A stretch of 64,000 nt of DNA from DATJFQ01 sp035492775 (GTDB lineage Bacteria; Acidobacteriota; Vicinamibacteria; Vicinamibacterales; 2-12-FULL-66-21). Of the stretch, positions 34,901 through 42,841 are shown piece after piece. How positions within the stretch are numbered: the stretch's first letter is position 1; each line of letters begins with the position of its first letter. The stretch spans positions 1 through 64,000 of the forward strand of contig DATJIW010000006.1 in the NCBI GenBank assembly GCA_035492775.1, written 5' to 3'. The notes below the pieces were generated by a model. The model saw only the letters and a program-made list of their open reading frames with translations, had not been told where the DNA came from and ran no database searches. The position numbers and the translations under genes were made by a program.

Positions 34901-36810
34901 GATGCGAGTCTCCGCCATCGCGCCCGCCAGGCACGCAGGGCGGCATCGCCGTGCGGCGGCGGCAGCGTGGACGGGGTCACGATGATAGCGTAAGGCGCGC
35001 TGCCCGCCAGGCCACGCTCCAGCGCGGTCAGCTCGCGAGATTGCCGGCGGACGAGCGCCCGGCAGCGGGAGCAGGATCCCGCGCCGGCGGCGTTGACGAT
35101 CACGCCGCGAACGCCGACACCGAGGCGCTCCAGCGAGGCGCGAAGCTGAATCGTTTCTTCACGCGGGAGCGCCGCTGCACGCGTCACGATGATGAATGCC
35201 GTCCGGGATGCGTCGCGGAGCAGCGCCTCCAGCAGCCGCAGCCGCTTCGAGAGCTCGACCAGCAGCTGCCCGAACGTGCCTGAGCGGACGATCTCCTGGT
35301 ATTTGAGCAGGATGGCCATCAACGCCTGCGTCCATTCACGCAGCACCGCCGGCGTTTCCAGGAGGCGCAGCGCATGACCGGTCGGCGCGGTATCCGTGAA
35401 GATCGTGCGGTAAGGACCCGTCTCGCCGAGCAGATCGGCAACGTCGGAGATGGCCATCACTTCGTCGATGCCTGGCGGCGCGAGGTCGATCAGCTGCCGG
35501 AACGCCTGGCGGCCTTCGCCGGCATCCATCGACGGCCGCGCGAAACCCTCGAACATCGCGTCGACGGTATGGAGATATCGCTCGCGGAAGCGGGTGAACC
35601 CGGCGCCCGCATCGATCTCGCGGACATCGAGATTGGACGGGGCGTCAGCGGCGGGTCCGGCCTCGTCACCGACGCGGGCACCCATCACGTCGCCGAGTGA
35701 ATGCGCCGGATCGGTAGACAGGAGAAGAAATCGGCGCTCCGGCCAGGCTCGCGCACACGCTACCGCGGCAGCAGCACTACAGGTCGTTTTGCCGACGCCG
35801 CCCTTGCCGCCGAAGAGGAGCCATCGAGCGTCGAACAGCGAATCCTCCACCGGCGTCGTCTTGCGTGGCAACGGAAACTCGGAATACAGGCGGTGCGGCA
35901 GTGCTGCGGGCCGCACCGGCGGACTCATTCGCGCGCACGACGCGGCCACGCGGACGAGCGCGGCGGCACTGCGCGGTTCGGTCGAACACTCCGGAACCTT
36001 TCTGACGTCGACGTCACGGAAGCGCCCGATGAGCGGCGAGAGCGCTCGCGTCTCGAATCGTCGGCGGCCATCGTCCCATTGGCAGCCGCCCGACGGTGCC
36101 GTGCGATTGACGACGAGCGTCCGGACGGTGATGCCGATCGTCCGCAGCGTCCGCAGCGCGTCGGACGTCTCTTCGAGCGCCATGGGTTCGGGCAGCGTGA
36201 CCCACACGAACTCGGTACGGCTGCCATCGCGCAGCCGCGTCATGAGCCCGTCCGCATCCTGCGCGAGCGACTCGATGAGCCGGTCCGCCGCATCGGGCTC
36301 GTATCGGCCGGTGAGCGCGCTGACGACCCCACGATGGTGGGACTGGAGCGCATCGAGTGCGTCGGCGAGACGGGCGTAGAGCGAGGGCATCGCGAGGAGC
36401 CGCAGGGTATGCCCGGTGGGCGCCGTGTCGACGACGACTCGCTCGTATTGAGCGGCGGCAAGCCGGACGATCTCCAGCAGGGCGGCGACTTCGTCGATGC
36501 CGGGCAGTGAAAGCGCCAGCAGCCGGTTCACGTCGTCCGCGTCGAGGTACGTTCCGCGGAGCGCGATCTCGGCGATGAGATTCTTGCGGGGTGAGAGCCA
36601 GCTCCGGAATGCGCGGGAAGCGTCCAGCGTGACGATGTCGAGCGCGCTGACGCGGGGCCGTATCACGGACCGGCCATGCAGGGACGCGGCAGGATCCGTG
36701 GAGACGAGCAGCGTGCGCCGCCGGTGCGCGCTGCGAACCGCAATCGCCGCCGCGCAGGTTGTCTTGCCGACGCCGCCCTTGCCGCCGACGAAAACGAGCG
36801 GGGCCGTCAG
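34897..36810 (-). CDS. Tandem ArsA/Get3-like ATPase in the gas-vesicle operon (probable CTG start)
   Basis: A duplicated ArsA/Get3-type ATPase of 637 residues if translation begins at the CTG at 36,810. Domain 1 has the deviant Walker A GGKGGVGKTT (residues 9-18), STDPAASL (about 37-44) and DTAPTGHTLRLL (about 126). Domain 2 repeats these as GGKGGVGKTT (about 334-343), STDPAHSLGD and DTAPTGHALRLL (about 472). Domain 2 also has CSRC (Cys580, Cys583), aligned with the zinc CxxC of Get3; domain 1 keeps only one Cys there. No ATG, GTG or TTG exists in frame upstream of the GTG at 36,666, which would delete the first P-loop. The CTG overlaps the gvpG stop as CTGA. A role as chaperone or targeting ATPase for hydrophobic Gvp proteins is my inference; arsenite transport is unlikely in this context. 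Confidence 0.85.
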   Translation of the reverse strand: MTAPLVFVGGKGGVGKTTCAAAIAVRSAHRRRTLLVSTDPAASLHGRSVIRPRVSALDIVTLDASRAFRSWLSPRKNLIAEIALRGTYLDADDVNRLLALSLPGIDEVAALLEIVRLAAAQYERVVVDTAPTGHTLRLLAMPSLYARLADALDALQSHHRGVVSALTGRYEPDAADRLIESLAQDADGLMTRLRDGSRTEFVWVTLPEPMALEETSDALRTLRTIGITVRTLVVNRTAPSGGCQWDDGRRRFETRALSPLIGRFRDVDVRKVPECSTEPRSAAALVRVAASCARMSPPVRPAALPHRLYSEFPLPRKTTPVEDSLFDARWLLFGGKGGVGKTTCSAAAAVACARAWPERRFLLLSTDPAHSLGDVMGARVGDEAGPAADAPSNLDVREIDAGAGFTRFRERYLHTVDAMFEGFARPSMDAGEGRQAFRQLIDLAPPGIDEVMAISDVADLLGETGPYRTIFTDTAPTGHALRLLETPAVLREWTQALMAILLKYQEIVRSGTFGQLLVELSKRLRLLEALLRDASRTAFIIVTRAAALPREETIQLRASLERLGVGVRGVIVNAAGAGSCSRCRALVRRQSRELTALERGLAGSAPYAIIVTPSTLPPPHGDAALRAWRARWRRLAS

Positions 36811-37106
36811 TGCTCGTCGCCCTCGAACGTCGCTTCGACGCCGGTGACGCGCATGTCCTTCGGCGACACGATGGCGGCCTCGCCGCCGCGCTGACGTTCG
36901 CGGATATCGCGGATGCGGGCGAGCACATCCGCCTCGAACACGTCGAACTCGTCCTGGCTCATTTCCCCCAGCTCCACGCGCATCTGGGCGGCGAGCAGCT
37001 GCTCGCGGAGCGCGGAATCGTCGTTCATCTCCGTCTCGACGGCAGCCGCGACCTTGTCGAGTACGAAGCGGATTCCGGAGATCAGCAGACTATCGACGAT
37101 CAGCAC
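36807..37106 (-). CDS. gvpG: Gas vesicle protein GvpG
   Basis: The 99 residues fit GvpG in size and pattern: a hydrophobic N-terminus (LIVDSLLISGIRFVLDKVA), then a charged helix (LREQLLAAQMRVELGEMSQ) and EFDVFEADVLARIRDIRERQ. GvpG is a small accessory protein that works with GvpF/L. The GTG at 37,106 is the start. The last 25 residues are acidic. It lies 35 nt after the GvpF/L gene and its stop overlaps the CTG of the ATPase gene. Confidence 0.85.
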   Translation of the reverse strand: MLIVDSLLISGIRFVLDKVAAAVETEMNDDSALREQLLAAQMRVELGEMSQDEFDVFEADVLARIRDIRERQRGGEAAIVSPKDMRVTGVEATFEGDEH

Positions 37107-37141
37107 CGGCGGTTCTCATTCGGCATTCGACGTCCGCGGTG

Positions 37142-38062
37142 TCAGTGCGCGCGCTCGAGTTTCAGCCGGATGTTGACGAAATTGTACGGGGGCCACGGCC
37201 CCGTGTACTTGAATGTGAGCTTCTCGAACTGCTGGCCGATTTCCTTGACGCGCGCGTCGAAGGCTCCTTCGGTGTCGCGCGATACGAGAAACGCCGCGTT
37301 CATGATCATGCGATCGCCGATCGGCTTGTTCGAGCGCGACGCCACGGAAACGCTCCGGAGCGCGTTGAAGATGTCCGCGACGTAGCGCTCGGATCGAGAC
37401 TGCAACGCTGCGTCGATCAACCGTCCGTACTGCATGCGGGCAAAGTATGTCGAGCCCTTCTGCGACGAGATCTCGCTCTTCAGCCGCCGGATGTCTTCGT
37501 CGTCCTCTTCGATTTCGCGGATGATCTGGTCGCGATCCCAGAGGACCTTGAGGCCGAACTCGAACTTCTCCTGCATCTTGTTCAGCACGTCGCTGAACGC
37601 ATCGTAGGCCGACCGCAGCAGTTCCATGATGTCGTCGTCGGTCTTGAAGACGGTGCCGAACGACATGGGGATGACAGTGTGCTTCTGCATCACCGTCTCG
37701 TTCACGCGCTGGTGCGCCAGGACGTTTTCGCGTGTCGGATCCTGGATCACGATCGGGGTGTTCGACACGACGGCTGCGATGTCCTGATAATGAATCGTGT
37801 GCACGTCCGCCGGTTCCGGGCCGAGGCCGAGCGGCCCGAAGCTGAGCGGCTCCTCCGACCGAATGATGCAGTAGACGTACTTGCCTTCTGACTTGTCCTC
37901 GCGCCGCGGCGTCTGCGGAACGCGAACGCGTTCGAGCTTGCCGCGGGCGGGATCCTGCCGGGACACAGTCGCGCGTTCCGGCGCCTTCCGGGGCGGCGCC
38001 TCGGTCTTGCGGCCGCCTGACGCCTTCGTCCTGGACGGTTTCTTTGCTGTCGTTTTTGGCAT
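37142..38062 (-). CDS. Gas vesicle protein GvpF/GvpL family (first copy)
   Basis: The most typical GvpF/L of the operon: 306 residues with KYVYCIIRSEEP (about 62-73), the ILPMSFGT-type region VIPMSFGTVFKTDDDIMELL and the C-terminal TGPWPPYNFVNIRLKLE. The first 60 residues are a Lys/Arg/Pro-rich tail (PKTTAKKPSRTKASGG...) not usual in the family. The ATG at 38,062 follows the response-regulator stop by 22 nt. GvpF is known to contact GvpA and sits at the gas-facing side in cyanobacteria; this copy is the best candidate for that role. Confidence 0.9.
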   Translation of the reverse strand: MPKTTAKKPSRTKASGGRKTEAPPRKAPERATVSRQDPARGKLERVRVPQTPRREDKSEGKYVYCIIRSEEPLSFGPLGLGPEPADVHTIHYQDIAAVVSNTPIVIQDPTRENVLAHQRVNETVMQKHTVIPMSFGTVFKTDDDIMELLRSAYDAFSDVLNKMQEKFEFGLKVLWDRDQIIREIEEDDEDIRRLKSEISSQKGSTYFARMQYGRLIDAALQSRSERYVADIFNALRSVSVASRSNKPIGDRMIMNAAFLVSRDTEGAFDARVKEIGQQFEKLTFKYTGPWPPYNFVNIRLKLERAH

Positions 38063-38084
38063 GATGCGACTCGCCGATGGACTC

Positions 38085-38519
38085 TCAGGATCGCTTCTTC
38101 GTATTGCGGCCGGGCCGACCTTCGGGCGTCCCGGTCGGACGATCGAGCAGCCGCTTGATCTCCGATACCAGCGCATCGGGCAGGCACGGCTTCGTCACGA
38201 ACGCGTCGCATCCGGCCTGGCGCGCGCCTTCGGCATGACCCGCCAGCGCGTGTCCGGTGAGCGCGACGACCGGGATGTCCTTCGTGCGGTCGTCGCTTTT
38301 CAGCCGCCGCGTCGCCTCCCAGCCATCCATCCGCGGCAAGGCCAGGTCCATGAGGACGATGTCGGGGATCAGCGTTTGCGCCTTCTCGATTGCCTCGACG
38401 CCGTTGGTCGCCTCGGCGACGGCGAAGCCGGAGAACTGGAGGTATGCGGCGTACATTTCACGCGCGTCCTGGTAATCCTCGACCACCAGCACCAGCGGCT
38501 GCTCTCGTGTCGTTTTCAT
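38085..38519 (-). CDS. Single-domain response regulator
   Basis: The 144 residues are one receiver domain: acidic pocket VVEDYQDAR, phospho-acceptor Asp58 in VLMDLALPRMDG, switch Thr in VALTGHAL and Lys110 in FVTKP. A basic tail of about 20 residues (PTGTPEGRPGRNTKKRS) follows; no DNA-binding domain is present. Output must be by protein contact or through the tail. It overlaps the kinase stop as ATGA and lies directly before the first GvpF/L gene, placing it inside the gas-vesicle operon. Confidence 0.9.
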   Translation of the reverse strand: MKTTREQPLVLVVEDYQDAREMYAAYLQFSGFAVAEATNGVEAIEKAQTLIPDIVLMDLALPRMDGWEATRRLKSDDRTKDIPVVALTGHALAGHAEGARQAGCDAFVTKPCLPDALVSEIKRLLDRPTGTPEGRPGRNTKKRS

Positions 38520-40654
38520 CGCCGCCTCGGACGCGCGGGAAGCCGCAGCGTGAACGTGGATCCTTGTCCGGGTACGCTCGCCAGGTCGATCGTGCCTCCG
38601 AGCATCTGGGACAATCGGCGGCAGATCGAGAGTCCCAGTCCCGTACCGCCATATCCGCGGGTTGGAGAGCTGTCGAGCTGCCGGAAATCTTCGAATACTT
38701 TCGCCTGATCGGCGAGGGGAATGCCGACGCCGGTGTCTTTCACAGCAATGGCCATCTGCTTCGCGCGGCGATCGTACGTCGCCTGAATGGTGACGGAGCC
38801 GGCCGGGGTGAACTTCAGCGCGTTGCTCAGCAGATTCAGGACGATCTGCTTCACCTTCTGGCGATCGCTCCGCAGGTTCGGAAGCGGCGTCTTCGCCTTC
38901 GACGTGACGGTGAGATTGCTGCGTCGGATGATCGGCTCGAGCTCCGCCATGACCTCCCGCACGAGATCGCCGACGACGAATGACGTCACGTTCAGCGGCA
39001 TCCTGCCGGCTTCGATCCGCGTGATGTCCAGAATATCGTTGATGAGCGCGAGCAGGTGCCGCGAGTTCGAATCGATTCGGGAGAGGCTCTTCCGCTGCGG
39101 CTCCGTCACCTGGCCGGTGACGTTGTTCAACAGCATGTGCGTGTAGCCGAGGATCGCGTTGAGCGGGGTGCGGAACTCGTGCGACATGTTCGCCAGGAAC
39201 TGCGACTTGAGCTGCGACGCCTGCTCCAGCTCGATGTGCTGCCGCCGCAGCAGCTCGTTCTGCTCCGCAAGTTCCGCCGTCGCCTCCTGGACCTTCCGCT
39301 CGAGCTGTTCCGACGCGTGCTTCAGCTGCTCGTAGAGCTTGCCCTTCTCGAGCGCCTCCGTGAGATCGTGCAAAATCGTGACGACCCACATCAACTCGCC
39401 CTGTTCCGACAGAATCGTGCCGGCGAGCGCTTCGACCGGGAGCGGCCGTCCGGTCACAGGATCGGCAAGCTGGATTTCACCACGGTACCGCTGCTCGCCC
39501 GAGCGGGTGAGCACGTTCGATACGAACGAGGTGAGGTTGGCGCCGTTCGCGCGGACCCGCCGCAGCGCCGCGTCCATTTCGGCGCCCGGCAGCGGGCTGA
39601 ACAGCCGTTCCGCCGGCGTGTTCATCAGCACGATGTCGCCCTCCTGGTCGGTGACCAGGATCGGATCGGCAACCGAGTCGATGATCAGATCGAGACGGTG
39701 CCGCTCGTCGCGAACCTCCGCCTGCGCGACCCGAAGCGTCCGGTAGCTCTCCTCGATTTCCTCTTTCGCCCGCGCAAGGTCGGTAACGTTTCGCAGGATC
39801 GAGACGACGAACGTTCCCTGCCGCTCGTCTTTCGCCCTCGAACTGAGCAGCTCGAACAGCAGGTCGGATCCTTCGAGCGGATCCACGAGCAGGAGTTCGC
39901 GCCGCGCCAGCTCCGACATCCCGACGGCGCTCGTCGACAGTGCGGCGGAGAAGAGCATGTTGTTGAGCCCGACGGCGCGCCGCCACCCTTCGCTCGAATC
40001 CTCGGGCGCAGCGAACAGCTTTTCGGCATGGCTGTTCGCGATGATCAGTTTTCCTTCGGTGTCGGTGAGCAGGATCGGGTCGGTGACGGCGTTGATGATG
40101 CTGTAGAGCAACATCCGCTCCTGCCCGAATCGCGTCTCCGCGAGGAGCTGCCGGCTGAGGAGCCGCGAAACCTGTTTGCCGAGCGTGCGGCCCAGCCACA
40201 GCGTTTCCGAATCGATTTGCGGCGACACGGCGCTCGCCAGCAGGAGCCCCTGACCGGGTTCGTGCATCTCCGCCCGCAGCGGAATCACGTGAAAGGCCCT
40301 TGCGTCGATCGGCGCGCGGAAGTGTGCAGGAAGACTCGAAATGAAGACCGGTTCCGAACTCGAGAGCGCCTGCACGAGCGGGTGCTTGGTGTCGTCGCGG
40401 CTCAGGGCGAAATCCATGATCACGCCGGTCGACACGCCGTGTTCCGCGACGAGCAGCATTTCGTTGGACACGGTCTCGACAATCACCACGACCGCCTGCT
40501 CGACGGGCGCGTGCGCCACGAGCCAGTCGACCGCCCGCCGGGCGGACTCCTGCATGTCCATGCTCGTGAGCAGGAATTCGATCAGCGCGAGCTTCGCCTC
40601 CGCCTCGATCGACGAAACAGACTCCATCGGCATGGGCGCGGAGGCGCGCGGCAC
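38516..40654 (-). CDS. GAF-PAS-PAS sensor histidine kinase
   Basis: The 712 residues have no membrane helix, so the kinase is cytoplasmic. A GAF-like domain (about 20-190) is followed by two PAS domains (about 190-310 and 330-445), a coiled-coil (about 445-485), the HisKA box FLANMSHEFRTPLNAI with His492, and an HATPase_c domain with NLLSNALKF, DTGVGIP and GYGGTGLGLSI. It would sense an internal cue (redox, gas or small ligand) and phosphorylate the adjacent receiver. It begins 6 nt after the gvpA stop, so it is expressed with the shell protein. An ATG nine codons later is an alternative start. Confidence 0.9.
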   Translation of the reverse strand: MPRASAPMPMESVSSIEAEAKLALIEFLLTSMDMQESARRAVDWLVAHAPVEQAVVVIVETVSNEMLLVAEHGVSTGVIMDFALSRDDTKHPLVQALSSSEPVFISSLPAHFRAPIDARAFHVIPLRAEMHEPGQGLLLASAVSPQIDSETLWLGRTLGKQVSRLLSRQLLAETRFGQERMLLYSIINAVTDPILLTDTEGKLIIANSHAEKLFAAPEDSSEGWRRAVGLNNMLFSAALSTSAVGMSELARRELLLVDPLEGSDLLFELLSSRAKDERQGTFVVSILRNVTDLARAKEEIEESYRTLRVAQAEVRDERHRLDLIIDSVADPILVTDQEGDIVLMNTPAERLFSPLPGAEMDAALRRVRANGANLTSFVSNVLTRSGEQRYRGEIQLADPVTGRPLPVEALAGTILSEQGELMWVVTILHDLTEALEKGKLYEQLKHASEQLERKVQEATAELAEQNELLRRQHIELEQASQLKSQFLANMSHEFRTPLNAILGYTHMLLNNVTGQVTEPQRKSLSRIDSNSRHLLALINDILDITRIEAGRMPLNVTSFVVGDLVREVMAELEPIIRRSNLTVTSKAKTPLPNLRSDRQKVKQIVLNLLSNALKFTPAGSVTIQATYDRRAKQMAIAVKDTGVGIPLADQAKVFEDFRQLDSSPTRGYGGTGLGLSICRRLSQMLGGTIDLASVPGQGSTFTLRLPARPRRR

Positions 40655-40660
40655 GGGCGA

Positions 40661-40981
40661 TTATCCCTCGATTGAACGGCGGCGAGCTCCGCGTGCCTTT
40701 GTTGCGGCCAGCTCCGCGCGCAGCGCGGCATTCTCCGCCATCACATCCTGGTGCGATGGCAGTTCCGCCGCCGGACGCGAGACGGGCGCGACCTGACCGA
40801 CCGCCTCGGAATATTTCAAGTAGGTATCGATGGACGCGACGACGACGCGGGCCTCGACCGTGATCAGGTCGATCCCGACGAGCGACACCCGTACCCACGC
40901 GTCGATGACGATGCCCTTGTCGAGCACGCGATCGAGGACGTCGATGAGGCTCGTGCCGCCTGGAGTTCGTTCAACTGCCAT
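40661..40981 (-). CDS. gvpA: Gas vesicle major structural protein GvpA
   Basis: The 106 residues contain an almost canonical GvpA core (about 8-62): SLIDVLDRVLDKGIVIDAW, VRVSLVGIDLITVEARVVVA and SIDTYLKYSEAVG. GvpA forms the ribbed gas-vesicle wall; its beta-hairpin faces the gas. The C-terminal 40 residues (HQDVMAENAALRAELAATKA, then a basic end) form a predicted coiled-coil extension longer than in most shell GvpA. It is followed by the sensor kinase gene 6 nt later and preceded by another GvpA-family gene 33 nt upstream. Confidence 0.95.
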   Translation of the reverse strand: MAVERTPGGTSLIDVLDRVLDKGIVIDAWVRVSLVGIDLITVEARVVVASIDTYLKYSEAVGQVAPVSRPAAELPSHQDVMAENAALRAELAATKARGARRRSIEG

Positions 40982-41014
40982 GCTCTGCTCCTGCTCCTGC
41001 GAATGCCGGACCGC

Positions 41015-41350
41015 TCAGCGCCGTCGGCGGCGTCCGCCCCGGGGAAGTGATAGTGCGTCCACGCGTGATTGCAGTTCCTGGAGTTGCGCCCGCAACGCTT
41101 CGTGCTCCGCGCTCGCGCCGCGGGCGACGCCGGGGGACAACTCGCGATCGTAGCGCCACCAGTCGAGACCGATCTCCTGCGCCTTGTCGAGCGAACACAC
41201 CAGAAGGCGGATGCGAATGGTCAGCAGCTCGACTTCGGCCAGTGAAACTTTGATATCCCCGGCGATGACGAGCCCTTTGTCGAGGACGCGGTCCAGGACG
41301 TCGACGAGTCCTGTCCCGCGCGAGTGGGACCCCGGGAGCTCCAGAGGCAT
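41015..41350 (-). CDS. GvpA-family minor structural protein (GvpJ-like)
   Basis: The 111 residues carry a GvpA-like core (TGLVDVLDRVLDKGLVIAGD, then IKVSLAEVELLTIRIRLLV) with the DxKAxEIGxDWW extension (SLDKAQEIGLDWWRYD) typical of GvpJ-type minor components. A C-terminal coiled-coil (EALRAQLQELQSRVDAL) ends in RGGRRRRR. It is the first gas-vesicle gene of the operon. The ATG at 41,350 lies 9 nt from a TATATT hexamer and 45 nt after the gnd stop. Confidence 0.9.
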   Translation of the reverse strand: MPLELPGSHSRGTGLVDVLDRVLDKGLVIAGDIKVSLAEVELLTIRIRLLVCSLDKAQEIGLDWWRYDRELSPGVARGASAEHEALRAQLQELQSRVDALSLPRGGRRRRR

Positions 41351-41359
41351 GCGGCAGGG

Positions 41360-41380
41360 AATATATCACGCGATTTCGCG
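41360..41380 (-). promoter_or_regulatory. Candidate promoter of the gas-vesicle operon
   Basis: On the minus strand TATATT (41,365-41,360) lies 9 nt before the ATG of the first gvp gene. Next to it, 41,369-41,380 holds a CGCGA/TCGCG inverted repeat that could be an operator. No -35 consensus is seen. Read-through from gnd, 45 nt upstream, is equally possible. Confidence 0.45.
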
Positions 41381-41395
41381 CCGACCATGGATGAG

Positions 41396-42841
41396 CTAAT
41401 GGAAACTGGGGTCGGAATGAAGTCCCCAATCCGCATGGATGAATCCCGACCGCTCGATCCGTTCGAACGTGTGCGCGCCAAATGCATCTCTCTGCGCCTG
41501 GGTGAGGTACTGCGGCAGCCGCGCCGTGCGGTACGCGTCGAAATACGCGAGGCTCGCGCCCATCGCCGGCGTCGGAATCCCTGCCGCCGCCGCCGCGGCG
41601 ACGATGCGGCGCCATCCGGCTTGCGCGTCCTGCACCTCACGGCCGAGCGGTTCGTCCATCAGGAGATTCACGAGCGCAGGATCGCGCGTGAACGCGCGGC
41701 GCACCGAATCGAGCACGCGCGCGCGAATGATGCAGCCGCCCTTCCAGATGCGTGCCATCTCCGACAAATCGATGTTCCACTCGTAGTGCGTGGAACCCGC
41801 GGCGATGAGCGCCATTCCTTCGGCATAACTGCAGATGCGCGACGCGTGCAGCGCGTCGGCAACCGAATCGATGACGAGTGTACGGTCCGACGATGCGAAC
41901 GCGTCACGTACGACGGGGCCGTTCAGATGCGCTGACGCGGCGACGCGCTGGTCCTTCATGCTCGACAGCACCCGCGCGTCGAGCGCCGCGGCGATCGTCG
42001 GAATCGGAACCGCGAGGTCGAGCGCGACCTGCGCCGTCCATCGCCCCGTCCCCTTCTGGCCAGCCTTGTCCTGAATCACGTCCACGAGCGGCTGACCCGT
42101 TTCCGGATCGGTCACGTGACAGACGTGCGCGGTCAGTTCGACCAGGAACGATTCGAGCACGCCGGAGTTCCAGCCGGCGAACACGTCGCCGATCTCGGGT
42201 GTCGACAGCTGCAGTCCGCGATGGAGCACGTCGTACGCCTCGGCGATGAGCTGCATGTCGCCGTACTCGATCCCGTTGTGCACCATCTTGACGAAGTGTC
42301 CGGCGCCGTCGGGACCAACGTGCGTGACGCACGCGCCGGCATCCGTCTGCGCGGCGATCTTCTCGAACACGTCCGCGAGCCGCGCCCATGCCTCGCGCGA
42401 TCCGCCCGGCATGAGCGACGGGCCGAACCGCGCACCCTCCTCGCCGCCCGACACGCCGCACCCGACGAAGTTCAGCCCCCTCGCCCGCATCTCCGCTTCG
42501 CGCCGGCGCGTGTCCTCGAAGTACGAATTGCCGCCGTCGATCACGATGTCGCCGTGTTCGAGCAGGGGCGCGAGCTGACCGAGCATCGAATCGACGGGCG
42601 CGCCAGCGGGAATCATCATCATGATCCGCCGCGGCCGCTCGAGCGCCGCGACGAGATCCGGCAGCGTCTTCGCGCCTGTAAACCGTGCGCCCTGGTGGTC
42701 GGTGAGGAACCTGTCGGTCCACTCCGCTTCGAGGTTCCAGACGGCCACGCTGAAGCCTCGCGACTCGATATTGAGCGCGAGGTTGCGCCCCATCGTCCCG
42801 AGACCGACCATCCCGAAGCTGCTCGCGCCTGTCATGGCCAT
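41396..42841 (-). CDS. gnd: 6-phosphogluconate dehydrogenase, decarboxylating
   Basis: The 481 residues cover the full enzyme: NADP-binding GLGTMGRNLALNI (about 13-25), substrate motif VSGGEEGARFGPSLMPGG with FVKMVHNGIEYGDMQ (catalytic Lys), and the C-terminal helical domain with IWKGGCIIRA. It oxidises 6-phosphogluconate to ribulose-5-phosphate, the third step of the oxidative pentose-phosphate pathway. Starts at 42,841 or at the ATG at 42,835, which overlaps the opcA stop as ATGA, are both possible. It forms an operon with opcA and zwf, and the gas-vesicle genes follow it. Confidence 0.95.
   Translation of the reverse strand: MAMTGASSFGMVGLGTMGRNLALNIESRGFSVAVWNLEAEWTDRFLTDHQGARFTGAKTLPDLVAALERPRRIMMMIPAGAPVDSMLGQLAPLLEHGDIVIDGGNSYFEDTRRREAEMRARGLNFVGCGVSGGEEGARFGPSLMPGGSREAWARLADVFEKIAAQTDAGACVTHVGPDGAGHFVKMVHNGIEYGDMQLIAEAYDVLHRGLQLSTPEIGDVFAGWNSGVLESFLVELTAHVCHVTDPETGQPLVDVIQDKAGQKGTGRWTAQVALDLAVPIPTIAAALDARVLSSMKDQRVAASAHLNGPVVRDAFASSDRTLVIDSVADALHASRICSYAEGMALIAAGSTHYEWNIDLSEMARIWKGGCIIRARVLDSVRRAFTRDPALVNLLMDEPLGREVQDAQAGWRRIVAAAAAAGIPTPAMGASLAYFDAYRTARLPQYLTQAQRDAFGAHTFERIERSGFIHADWGLHSDPSFH

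Noticed and set aside
34897..36810. ATPase considered as an arsenite efflux ATPase (ArsA)
   Set aside because: No arsB, arsD, arsR or arsC lies nearby, the gene is embedded among gvp genes, and the Get3-type CxxC in domain 2 argues for a protein-handling role.
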